DNA of 21,196 nt, taken from positions 1-21,196 of the forward strand of contig CAZYOI010000004.1 of NCBI GenBank assembly GCA_964648705.1, in the 5' to 3' direction. How positions within the stretch are numbered: the first letter of the stretch is position 1; each line of letters begins with the position of its first letter. Positions 6,200 to 12,618 of the stretch are shown in pieces. The DNA is from CAZDXV01 sp964648705. Lineage in GTDB: Bacteria; Patescibacteriota; Minisyncoccia; Minisyncoccales; GWA2-38-27. Made by a program: the position numbers and the translations under genes. A model generated the notes under the pieces. That model had not been told where the DNA came from. It made no database searches and was given only the letters and a program-made list of their open reading frames with translations.

Positions 6200-7144
6200 A
6201 TGGAAGATAAGATATACGATCTAATCATAATAGGAGGAGGCCCCGGAGGCATGACAGCCGGCATGTATGCGGGCCGTCAGAAAATGGACACTCTTTTGAT
6301 TACTAAGGATTTTGGAGGCCAGATGGCAGACAAGTCCGTTGATATTTGCAACTATCCCGGTTTTGAAAACATATCGGGGACAGAATTAATTAAGAAGTTC
6401 AAGAGCCATCTGGATCCCTACGAGGAGGTTGCCGTGGAAAGAGATGAAGTGGTCAACGTTGAAAAAGAAGAGGGCGTCTTTCTTGTTAAAACTTCGGCTA
6501 AAAAGAAATTCAGGTCATATACCCTTATTGTGGCCTCTGGAGCGGATCCAAGGCCCCTTGAAGTTCCGGGGGAGAAGGAATTTATAGGGAAAGGGTTGAG
6601 CTACTGCCCTCATTGCGACGGCCCTCTCTTTAGAGGCAAAGAGGTTGCTGTGATAGGAGGAGGGAATTCTGCTTTTGAAGCAGCTTTGTTTCTGGCAAAT
6701 TATGTCGAGAAGATATATATTTTAGAGCGCGGCTCTGAGATCGGAGCAGACGAGGAAAATCAAGAGCTTGTTGAGAAAACAGGCAAAGCGGAAATAATAA
6801 CGTCGGCTAAATTGGAAAAGATATCAGGAGGCAAGTTTTTAGAATCTATAACCTATCAGAATTTAGAGCAAAAAGAGAAAAAAGAGCTTGAAGTAAGCGC
6901 TGTTTTTGTGGAGATAGGCTATCAGCCGGCCACAGCTTTTGTAAAGGGTCTTGTTCTCTTTACAGAAAGGGACGAGATTATTGTAGAATATGAAACCTGC
7001 GAAACAAAGACAAAAGGCCTTTTTGCTGTGGGGGACTGCAATGCGGGCAGATTCAAACAGATTGTAACAGCTGCCGGAGAAGGAGCCAAGGCGGCTTTGG
7101 CGGCTTACGGATATCTTAAAAACCTTAAAAATGAGCAAGATTAA
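6200..7144 (+). CDS. FAD-dependent NAD(P)H:disulfide reductase (AhpF C-terminal / thioredoxin reductase type)
   Basis: A 314-residue two-domain flavoprotein of thioredoxin reductase length. The FAD loop is IIGGGPGG (10-17), and the second FAD site is GLFAVGDC (273-280). The redox pair is C136/C139 in SYCPHCDGPLFRGK, the AhpF form (CPHCDGPLF) rather than the CATCDG of classical TrxB. The nucleotide-binding loop is VIGGGNSAFEAALFLA (151-166). After it comes YILERGSEIGADEE instead of the HRR motif that binds the NADPH phosphate, so NADH is the likelier donor. The N-terminal thioredoxin-like domains of AhpF are absent, so it must reduce a separate partner; the thioredoxin-fold protein and glutaredoxin downstream are candidates. 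The start is ATG 6200. A TTG at 6185 would place the start within the -10 box and is rejected. It overlaps the enolase start by 14 bases. Confidence 0.88.
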   Translation: MEDKIYDLIIIGGGPGGMTAGMYAGRQKMDTLLITKDFGGQMADKSVDICNYPGFENISGTELIKKFKSHLDPYEEVAVERDEVVNVEKEEGVFLVKTSAKKKFRSYTLIVASGADPRPLEVPGEKEFIGKGLSYCPHCDGPLFRGKEVAVIGGGNSAFEAALFLANYVEKIYILERGSEIGADEENQELVEKTGKAEIITSAKLEKISGGKFLESITYQNLEQKEKKELEVSAVFVEIGYQPATAFVKGLVLFTERDEIIVEYETCETKTKGLFAVGDCNAGRFKQIVTAAGEGAKAALAAYGYLKNLKNEQD

Positions 7145-8339
7145 GAAGATAAAAGCAGAAGAGATTTTGGACTCCAAAGGGGAGCCCGCTGTTTCAGTTG
7201 AGCTGGAGACAGAAAAAGGAATATTTAAAGCTTCAGCGCCCTCGGGCACCTCGACCGGAATCCTTGAGGCCGCAGAATTGAGAGACGGAGGGGAAAGGTA
7301 TCGGGGAAAGGGAGTTTTAAAAGCTGTCAGAAATGTCAATGAAGTTATAGCCCCCGAACTTTTAGGCAAGGATCCTTCAAACCAGGAGAGAATAGACGAA
7401 ACAATGATAAAGCTTGACGGCACAGACAACAAATCAGAGCTGGGAGCCAACGCTATCCTTCCTGTTTCTGTCGCTGTCTGCAGGGCCGGAGCGGAAGAGA
7501 CTCCTCTTTTTAGATATATCGCCAGAATGGCCAGGACAAAGCCTTCTCTTCCTCTTCCTTCTGTCTTAATGATAGAAGGGGGGGTTCACGCGGGGGGCTT
7601 TTTGGATTTTCAGGAGTTTATGGTTGTTCCTTCAGAAGAGAGCTTTTCAGAGAATCTCAGAGAAGCTGTGGAAACATATTTTGACCTTAAAAAGCTGTTG
7701 GAAAAAGAGTACAGCAATCTGGCTACGAATACGGGGCTTGAAGGAGGATTTGCCGCTCCTTTAAGAAGTATAAAGGAAGCCCTTTCTTTTATCAAAGAAG
7801 CCATAGGGGGGAGAAATATTAAGATAGCTCTGGATGCTGCCGCTACCTCCTTTTTTTCAGAGGGCATTTACAAGCTGGAAAGGATAGCTTTCACCAGGAA
7901 AGGCCTTATGGGCTTTTACTCTGACATTTTCAGGAGCTTTCCTTTGGTTTCTATTGAAGATCCTTTTCATCAAGAGGACTGGGAGGGCTTTTTCAAGATT
8001 ACCAAGAAGCTGGGCGGGAAGGTTGATATTATAGGGGATGATCTCTTAGTGACCAACCCGGAAAGAATCAAAGAGGCAGAAGAAAAGAAAGCCTGCAACG
8101 GTTTGATCTTGAAGCCGAACCAGATAGGAACCGTTACAGAAACTGTTAAAGCTTTCAAGCTGGCCAGATCTTTCGGCTGGAGGACCGTAGTTTCTCACAG
8201 GTCAGGAGAAACCCTTGATACTTTCATTTCTGATTTGGCTGTAGGGCTTGGAGCGGATATTATCAAAGCAGGGGGTCCTGTCAGAGGAGAAAGAGTGGCC
8301 AAATACAACAGGATTTTAGAGATAGAGAAAGAATTATGA
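7131..8339 (+). CDS. eno: Enolase (phosphopyruvate hydratase), divergent
   Basis: A 402-residue enolase, a little shorter than the usual 415-435. It interconverts 2-phosphoglycerate and PEP. The mobile loop PSGTSTGILEA (37-47), H153, E162 (QEFM), E204, the magnesium ligands D235, E276 and D303, the catalytic K328 (LKPNQIGT), H356-R357-S358 and K379 are all present. Several family positions differ: the GDEGG motif is GLEGG (Asp to Leu at 203), the NGG of the middle section is EGG (149-151), and SGETEDT is SGETLDT. These suggest a divergent branch but an active enzyme. It starts inside the end of the preceding reductase gene (14-base overlap) with no Shine-Dalgarno sequence, and its TGA overlaps the next ATG, so eno and apgM are translationally coupled consecutive pathway steps. 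Confidence 0.93.
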   Translation: MSKIKKIKAEEILDSKGEPAVSVELETEKGIFKASAPSGTSTGILEAAELRDGGERYRGKGVLKAVRNVNEVIAPELLGKDPSNQERIDETMIKLDGTDNKSELGANAILPVSVAVCRAGAEETPLFRYIARMARTKPSLPLPSVLMIEGGVHAGGFLDFQEFMVVPSEESFSENLREAVETYFDLKKLLEKEYSNLATNTGLEGGFAAPLRSIKEALSFIKEAIGGRNIKIALDAAATSFFSEGIYKLERIAFTRKGLMGFYSDIFRSFPLVSIEDPFHQEDWEGFFKITKKLGGKVDIIGDDLLVTNPERIKEAEEKKACNGLILKPNQIGTVTETVKAFKLARSFGWRTVVSHRSGETLDTFISDLAVGLGADIIKAGGPVRGERVAKYNRILEIEKEL

Positions 8340-9517
8340 AAAAGATAATCTTTATTGTTTTGGACGGCCTTGGAGACGAGCCTATTCCGGAATTTGAAGG
8401 AAAAACTCCTTTGGAGGAGGCTGAAACTTCTAATTTAGACAAGATGGCAGAGAAAGGAGTTTGCTTTTCAGTAGAGCCCTTTCATCCCCGAACCGCTATT
8501 CCTACTTCAGAAGGAGGGCATTTTTCTCTTTTCGGCTATAATCCCCAAGAATACGGCATAGCCAGGGGAGTATTTACAGCAAAAGGAGCAGGATTGAAGG
8601 TTGAAAAGGGAGATGTCGCTTTGAGGGGGAATTTTAGCACAGTAGACGAGAATATGAATATGATAGACAGAAGAGCGGGAAGGATAAAAGAGACCCAGCC
8701 CCTAATAGACGAGCTGAACGGCATGGTTATAGAAGGGGTGGAGTTTTTGATAAAGTCTGCCAGAGAGCACAGAATAGGGATAGTTTTAAAAGGAAAGGGT
8801 TTAAGCTCCAATATTTCAGACGGAGATTCCCATTACGGAGAAATGGGGAAAAAAGCCCGAAAGATAGAGCCCTTGGACGAAAGTAAGGAGGCCGGGTTTA
8901 CATCAGAGGTTTTAAACAAGTTTCTGGACAGGTCCCGGAAGATTCTGAAAAACCACCCTTTGAATAAAAAAAGAAAGCTTCCGGCAAACTATATCCTAAC
9001 CAGAGGAGCGAGCAGTTTGGCAGGGATCCCCAGTTTTAAAGAGAAGTACGGGCTTTCCGCTTTCTGTGTGGCAGGTAAAATACTTTATCAGCAGATAGCA
9101 GAGCTGCTGGGAATGGACTTGGTTAAAGTAGAGGGGGCTACCGGCCTCCCCGATACAAACCTGAAAGGAAAGTTTGAAGCTGTTTTGGAGAACATTCCAG
9201 AGTATGACTTTGCTTTCCTTCACATTAAAGCAACAGACAGTTTGGCAGAAGACGGAGATTTTAGAGGAAAAAAGGAATTCATTGAAAAGGCAGATAAAGA
9301 GATAGGTTCCCTTTTGGAGCTGGAAAATGTTTTAATAATAGTGACAGCGGATCACTCTACCTGCTCTCTTTTAAAGAGGCACTGCAAGAGGCCTTTTCCT
9401 CTTTTAATTTACGGAGACGGAAAGGGGTCTCTTGAAGGGTTTTCTGAAAAGGCCTGCAAAGAGAAGATAGGGCAGATGGAGGTTATGGATAAAACGCTTT
9501 CTCTTGCCAGAGAGTAG
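8336..9517 (+). CDS. apgM: Cofactor-independent phosphoglycerate mutase, archaeal (ApgM) type
   Basis: A 393-residue alkaline-phosphatase-superfamily enzyme that interconverts 3- and 2-phosphoglycerate. D10 (VLDGLGD), the catalytic serine S58 (TSEGGHFSLFGYNP), GDVALRGNFSTVDE (92-105), RRAGRI (112-117), D339-H340 (VTADHST) and H349 match the ApgM family in order and length. Two features are unusual. The serine motif TSEGGH resembles the NSEVGH of bacterial iPGM more than the SDTAH of most ApgM. And the conserved ATDEAGHDGD is ATDSLAEDGD, so a metal-binding His is Glu305. It overlaps the enolase stop (ATGA at 8336-8339), giving consecutive pathway steps in one unit. The stop at 9515-9517 is followed by a 49-base spacer. 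Confidence 0.92.
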   Translation: MKKIIFIVLDGLGDEPIPEFEGKTPLEEAETSNLDKMAEKGVCFSVEPFHPRTAIPTSEGGHFSLFGYNPQEYGIARGVFTAKGAGLKVEKGDVALRGNFSTVDENMNMIDRRAGRIKETQPLIDELNGMVIEGVEFLIKSAREHRIGIVLKGKGLSSNISDGDSHYGEMGKKARKIEPLDESKEAGFTSEVLNKFLDRSRKILKNHPLNKKRKLPANYILTRGASSLAGIPSFKEKYGLSAFCVAGKILYQQIAELLGMDLVKVEGATGLPDTNLKGKFEAVLENIPEYDFAFLHIKATDSLAEDGDFRGKKEFIEKADKEIGSLLELENVLIIVTADHSTCSLLKRHCKRPFPLLIYGDGKGSLEGFSEKACKEKIGQMEVMDKTLSLARE

Positions 9518-9566
9518 TTTTTCTGATAGGATTGAAAATAGGTTAAAAATTAAAAAACACATTCTT

Positions 9567-10295
9567 ATGGACAACAAATATCTACTTATAGCTGTAGCCA
9601 TTATCGCAGGAGGCCTTTTAGTAGGAGGGGGCATAGCTTACAATCGGGTAGCCGAATGCAATCCTGAAGGCGAAGCTCTTCCAAAAGAAGATATTTCAGA
9701 AAAAGCCCTAAACTATATCAACAGAAACCTTTTGAGGGGAATGGCAGAGGCCTCCCTGAAAGAAGTTTTGGCAGAGAACGGATTGTACAAGATAGACATA
9801 GAGGTTGAGGGCCAGCAGATCAGCACTTATGCTACCAAAGACGGAGCTTTGTTTTTCCCCGAAGGAGTTAAGCTGAATGAAGCGGCTCTGGCTGCTGTCA
9901 ACAAGGGGAAAACCGTTGGAAACTTTAATGTCAGCGATGATGAAATCTGCAGGGAAGAAGGCAAGCCCCTGGTTTACTTTTTCGGATCAGAATCCTGTCC
10001 CCACTGCAGCTGGGAGCACCCCATAATTCAGGGAGTAGCAGAGAAGTTTGGAGAGGAGATAGCTTTTCACGACAATATGGAAAGCAACGAGGATATGGAT
10101 GTCTTCCAGAAATACAGCACAGGAGGCGTTCCCACCCTGGTTGCAGGATGCAGGTATTACAGGGTAGGATCGGGAGAACAGGAAGGCAAAGAAGCCGAAA
10201 TAGAGAATCTTACCGCCCTTTTCTGCAAGCTGACAGACAAAAAGCCGGCTGATGTCTGCTCTGAAGTTGAAGAGAAAATTAAGGAGATAAATTAA
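9567..10295 (+). CDS. Membrane-anchored thioredoxin-fold protein with CPHC active site
   Basis: A 242-residue protein. Residues 5-25 are a hydrophobic segment (signal anchor or uncleaved signal peptide), so the rest should face outward. Residues 41-110 form a small domain with TYATKDGALFFPEGVKL, reminiscent of the N-terminal domain of DsbC-like proteins. Residues 130-220 are a thioredoxin fold with the redox pair C144/C147 (SESCPHCSWEHP) and the cis-proline at GGVPT (P189). Extra cysteines occur at 31, 128, 195, 220 and 231. It probably makes, breaks or shuffles disulfides outside the membrane. The start chosen is ATG 9567; a longer frame from TTG 9504 overlaps apgM and would put a charged stretch before the membrane segment. 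It is followed two bases later by a glutaredoxin gene. Confidence 0.8.
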   Translation: MDNKYLLIAVAIIAGGLLVGGGIAYNRVAECNPEGEALPKEDISEKALNYINRNLLRGMAEASLKEVLAENGLYKIDIEVEGQQISTYATKDGALFFPEGVKLNEAALAAVNKGKTVGNFNVSDDEICREEGKPLVYFFGSESCPHCSWEHPIIQGVAEKFGEEIAFHDNMESNEDMDVFQKYSTGGVPTLVAGCRYYRVGSGEQEGKEAEIENLTALFCKLTDKKPADVCSEVEEKIKEIN

Positions 10296-10297
10296 TT

Positions 10298-10531
10298 ATG
10301 GTAAAGGTTTATTCCACTCCTTCCTGCCCTTATTGCGAAACCTTAAAGCAGTTTCTTAAAGAGAAAGGGGTTGAGTTTGAAGAGGTTGATGTCTCCCAGG
10401 ACAAGGAGGCCTTAAAAGAAATGGTAGAAAAGACAGGCCAGATGGGAGTTCCTGTCGTAGATATAGACGGCAAGGCGGTAGTGGGATTTAATAAAGAAAA
10501 GATTTTAGAATTACTGGGGATTAAAAAATAA
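10298..10531 (+). CDS. Glutaredoxin-like protein (NrdH/Grx family)
   Basis: A 77-residue single thioredoxin-fold domain. The redox pair is C10/C13 (TPSCPYCETLKQFL), the cis-proline lies in GQMGVPVVDIDG, and the end is VVGFNKEKILELLGI, typical of small glutaredoxins. It should act as a soluble dithiol carrier in the cytoplasm. It starts two bases after the membrane-anchored thioredoxin-fold gene and is in the same unit as the flavin reductase upstream, which could be its reductant, as no glutathione genes are seen here. A strong terminator follows the stop by 4 bases. Confidence 0.9.
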   Translation: MVKVYSTPSCPYCETLKQFLKEKGVEFEEVDVSQDKEALKEMVEKTGQMGVPVVDIDGKAVVGFNKEKILELLGIKK

Positions 10532-10535
10532 CTTT

Positions 10536-10559
10536 AAAACAGCGGACTCCGCTGTTTTT
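10536..10559 (+). terminator. Strong intrinsic terminator directly before gap
   Basis: AAAACAGCGG (10536-10545) pairs perfectly with CCGCTGTTTT (10549-10558) over ten bases around a 3-base ACT loop and runs into T. It starts 4 bases after the glutaredoxin stop and ends 6 bases before the ATG of gap. Confidence 0.85.
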
Positions 10560-10565
10560 CTTAAT

Positions 10566-11570
10566 ATGACTAAAGTAGCTATAAACGGATTCGGGAGGAT
10601 AGGCCGCCCCACCTTTCGAAGGATTTTAGAAAACCATCCTGATTTGGAGGTGGTAGCTATCAACGATCTGACAGACAATGAAACCTTGTCTTATCTTTTA
10701 AAGTATGATTCTGTTTACGGGGTTTACGGCAAAGAGGTTGAATTCGACAAAGAAAGCATTACAGTCGGAGGAAAGAAGTTTAAGGTTTTTGAGGAAAAGG
10801 ACCCGGAGAAACTTCCCTGGAAGGAGCTGAGAGTCGATATAGTTTTGGAGTGCACAGGCGTTTTTAGAGATTTAGAGGGATCAAGAAAGCATATCAAAGC
10901 AGGGGCTAAAAAAGTCATTATTTCAGCTCCGGCAAAGTCAGAAGAGATCCCCAGCTATATTCTCGGAGTCAATGCTCAAAAGTTTGACCCTGAGAAAGAC
11001 GATATTGTTGATATGGGCTCTTGCACTACAAACTGCTTAGCCCCCATTGTGAAGATACTTCAGGACAGCTACGGCATAAAGAAGAGTTTTATGACTACTG
11101 TCCACAGCTATACCACAGATCAGAAGATACTGGATCTTCCCCATAAGGATTTGAGAAGGGGAAGGGCAGCAGCTTTAAATATCCTTCCTACCACTACGGG
11201 AGCTGCCAGAGCAATAGGAAAAGTGATTCCTGAAGTAGAAGGCAAGATGGACGGCATGGCTTTAAGGGTGCCCAGTCCGGTTGTTTCTGTTTTAGATCTT
11301 GTAGCTCTAGTGGAGAAAGCGCCAAAAGACAAAAAGGAGCTCAACGGAGTATTTGAAAAGAAAGCTGAAGAATTAAAAGGCATTTTCAGAGTGGAGAAAA
11401 AGCCTCTTGTTTCAACCGATTTTCGGCAGGATTCTTACTCTTCCGTTCTTGACTCTGAGTTTACGATGGTAAAAGGCGATTTGGTCAAGGTTTTGGGCTG
11501 GTACGACAACGAATATGGATTTTCCTGCCGTTTGGCAGAGCTTACAGACTTTATAGGGAAGAGGATATAG
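10566..11570 (+). CDS. gap: Glyceraldehyde-3-phosphate dehydrogenase, type I
   Basis: A 334-residue GAPDH, the usual length. It oxidises glyceraldehyde-3-phosphate to 1,3-bisphosphoglycerate. The NAD loop is INGFGRIGRPTFRR (6-19), and N33-D34 after the second strand indicates NAD. The active site is GSCTTNCLAP (151-160) with nucleophile C153, and H180 (TTVHSYT) is the base. LRRGRAAALNILPTTTGAA and WYDNEYGFSCRL near the end are standard. The usual Ala before SCTTNC is Gly. There is no Shine-Dalgarno sequence and only 6 bases separate the upstream terminator from the ATG, so its expression needs either read-through or an unseen promoter upstream of the hairpin. It is flanked downstream by a two-way terminator. 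Confidence 0.96.
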   Translation: MTKVAINGFGRIGRPTFRRILENHPDLEVVAINDLTDNETLSYLLKYDSVYGVYGKEVEFDKESITVGGKKFKVFEEKDPEKLPWKELRVDIVLECTGVFRDLEGSRKHIKAGAKKVIISAPAKSEEIPSYILGVNAQKFDPEKDDIVDMGSCTTNCLAPIVKILQDSYGIKKSFMTTVHSYTTDQKILDLPHKDLRRGRAAALNILPTTTGAARAIGKVIPEVEGKMDGMALRVPSPVVSVLDLVALVEKAPKDKKELNGVFEKKAEELKGIFRVEKKPLVSTDFRQDSYSSVLDSEFTMVKGDLVKVLGWYDNEYGFSCRLAELTDFIGKRI

Positions 11571-11579
11571 GATTAAAAG

Positions 11580-11610
11580 AAAGCCCCGGACTTGCTTGCC
11601 GGGGCTTTTT
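11580..11610. terminator. Bidirectional terminator between gap and the minus-strand RNA gene
   Basis: AAAGCCCCGG (11580-11589) pairs with CCGGGGCTTT (11599-11608) over ten bases around a 9-base loop. On the + strand it is followed by a T-run and ends gap. On the minus strand the same stem is followed by TTTCTTTT and ends the RNA gene whose 3' end is at 11611. Confidence 0.88.
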
Positions 11611-11951
11611 CATCAGAGACAAGGCCAGCCAGACCGTCGGGACCGCGGAATTCGGACCTTTTCTCTAGAAATCATCCCATCTTATCTCTTCGCCGGGGAT
11701 CTTTGCCTATTGCTGGGAGATTAACAGCGGCTCTTCCCGGTTACTCCAATAAGATTTCCAGCCGGCTGACACCGGCCTTTATCCCGTTTGGCAGGGAGAT
11801 TTCGGACCGCAGACTGCTGGCGGTAGCGGGCCACGCGCCCGCTCAAGAGGACCGCCTGCCATTTAGCAGAGCTGCCTTTGCTGGCGGAGACCATAGCTCC
11901 TTTGGAGCATCCCGATATTCCCGCTTCTTGCCTCTGATGATTTTAAGAGCT
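11611..11951 (-). ncRNA. Structured non-coding RNA of about 330-340 nt, family not assigned
   Basis: This GC-rich block in an AT-leaning region has no credible protein on either strand. Its ends pair: minus-strand CATCAGAGGCAAG (11939-11927) with CTTGTCTCTGATG (11623-11611), 13 positions. One pair is G-U on the minus strand but an A-C mismatch on the + strand, which favours minus. Inside that, TCGGGAT (11915-11909) pairs with GTCCCGA (11643-11637). Next come hairpins GCTCC-AAA-GGAGC (11908-11896), AGCGGGC-GCGTG-GCCCGCT (11843-11825) and GCCGG/CCGGC (11776-11761). A TTGACA promoter lies upstream and a terminator directly follows. Length and the closed P1-P2-P3 start recall RNase P RNA, but the conserved GGAAAGTCC and ACAGA sequences are not found. 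tmRNA is excluded by the lack of a CCA end and tRNA-like arm. The 5' end is estimated from the promoter. Confidence 0.7.
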
Positions 11952-11957
11952 TTTTTA

Positions 11958-11985
11958 AGTTTAGTTTATTGGCTGCTTTTGTCAA
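11958..11985 (-). promoter_or_regulatory. Promoter of the minus-strand RNA gene
   Basis: On the minus strand, a perfect TTGACA (11985-11980) is followed after 16 bases by TAAACT (11963-11958, 4/6). The predicted start is near 11951, about 12 bases before the closing helix of the RNA. Confidence 0.6.
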
Positions 11986-12031
11986 TCTAGGTTTTTCACA
12001 TAAAAGATCTTTATTTTATCCATACAAAGGG

Positions 12032-12037
12032 TATAAT
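12032..12037 (+). promoter_or_regulatory. Consensus -10 box for the pduL-ackA unit
   Basis: TATAAT at 12032-12037, with only a weak TTTATT near 12010 as -35. The predicted start is near 12044, leaving about five bases before the ATG at 12049, an essentially leaderless message with no Shine-Dalgarno sequence. The spacer 11986-12031 holds nothing else I can identify. Confidence 0.55.
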
Positions 12038-12048
12038 AAAAAAAGATT

Positions 12049-12618
12049 ATGGAAAAGAAGGTTCCCATAGAGGTCTCAGCAAGGCATATTCATTTATCCC
12101 AGAAAGATCTGGAGGCTCTTTTCGGCAAAGGATATCAACTTGAAAAACTGAAAGACCTTACCCAGCCGAGCGATTTTGCAGCTAAAGAGACAGTAGATGT
12201 TTTTGTCGGAAAAAAGAAAATAGAAAAATTAAGGATTGTAGGCCCTGTCAGGGAAAAGACCCAGGTAGAGCTGGCTAAAACAGACGCTCTACATTTGGCA
12301 TCGGAGGCTCCTATAAGAATATCAGGAGATCTTAAGGGGACCCCCGGAGCCGTTTTAAAGGGTTCGGAGGGAGAGGTTGAAATAAAAGAGGGGTTGATAA
12401 TAGCCCAGAGGCATATTCACGCCAGTCCCGAAGAGGCAGACAGTTTAGGCCTCAAAGAGGGGGATTTGGTTTCTGTCAAAGTGGAGGGCGAAAGGTCTTT
12501 GGCTTTTCACAAAGTAAAAGTAAGGGTAAGAGAGGATTACAGATTGTGCATGCATATAGATACGGACGAAGGAAATGCAGCCTCTGTTGATAAAAAAGGA
12601 GAGGGCATTATACTATGA
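12049..12618 (+). CDS. pduL: Phosphate acyltransferase, PduL type (phosphotransacetylase)
   Basis: A 189-residue PduL enzyme that transfers an acyl group between CoA and phosphate. Two beta-barrel repeats show the metal-binding signatures: SARHIHLSQKDLEALFG (10-26, H13/H15) and AQRHIHASPEEADSLG (119-134, H122/H124), with a further His in CMHIDTDEGNAA (167-178). TQPSDFAAKETV and GPVREKTQVELAKTD are also family-typical. PduL is unrelated to the classical Pta. It was first known from propanediol microcompartments, but there is no encapsulation peptide or shell gene here. The next gene, overlapping by ATGA, is acetate kinase, so the expected role is acetyl-CoA to acetyl-phosphate in acetate formation. 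A GA-rich run with GAGGG (12601-12605) may serve as ribosome site for ackA. Confidence 0.93.
   Translation: MEKKVPIEVSARHIHLSQKDLEALFGKGYQLEKLKDLTQPSDFAAKETVDVFVGKKKIEKLRIVGPVREKTQVELAKTDALHLASEAPIRISGDLKGTPGAVLKGSEGEVEIKEGLIIAQRHIHASPEEADSLGLKEGDLVSVKVEGERSLAFHKVKVRVREDYRLCMHIDTDEGNAASVDKKGEGIIL

Noticed and set aside
6863..7450. A 195-codon minus-strand frame opposite the reductase and enolase genes
   Set aside because: It lies wholly antisense to two well-supported genes and shows no family motifs.
11611..11951. Naming the minus-strand RNA as RNase P RNA or tmRNA
   Set aside because: Size and end pairing suit RNase P, but its conserved core sequences were not found; tmRNA would need a CCA end, a tRNA-like arm and a tag reading frame.
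11592..11990. A 132-codon + strand open frame over the gap-pduL spacer
   Set aside because: It begins inside the terminator loop, has low-complexity Arg/Ser/Pro composition and no family likeness, and lies over the paired helices of the minus-strand RNA gene.
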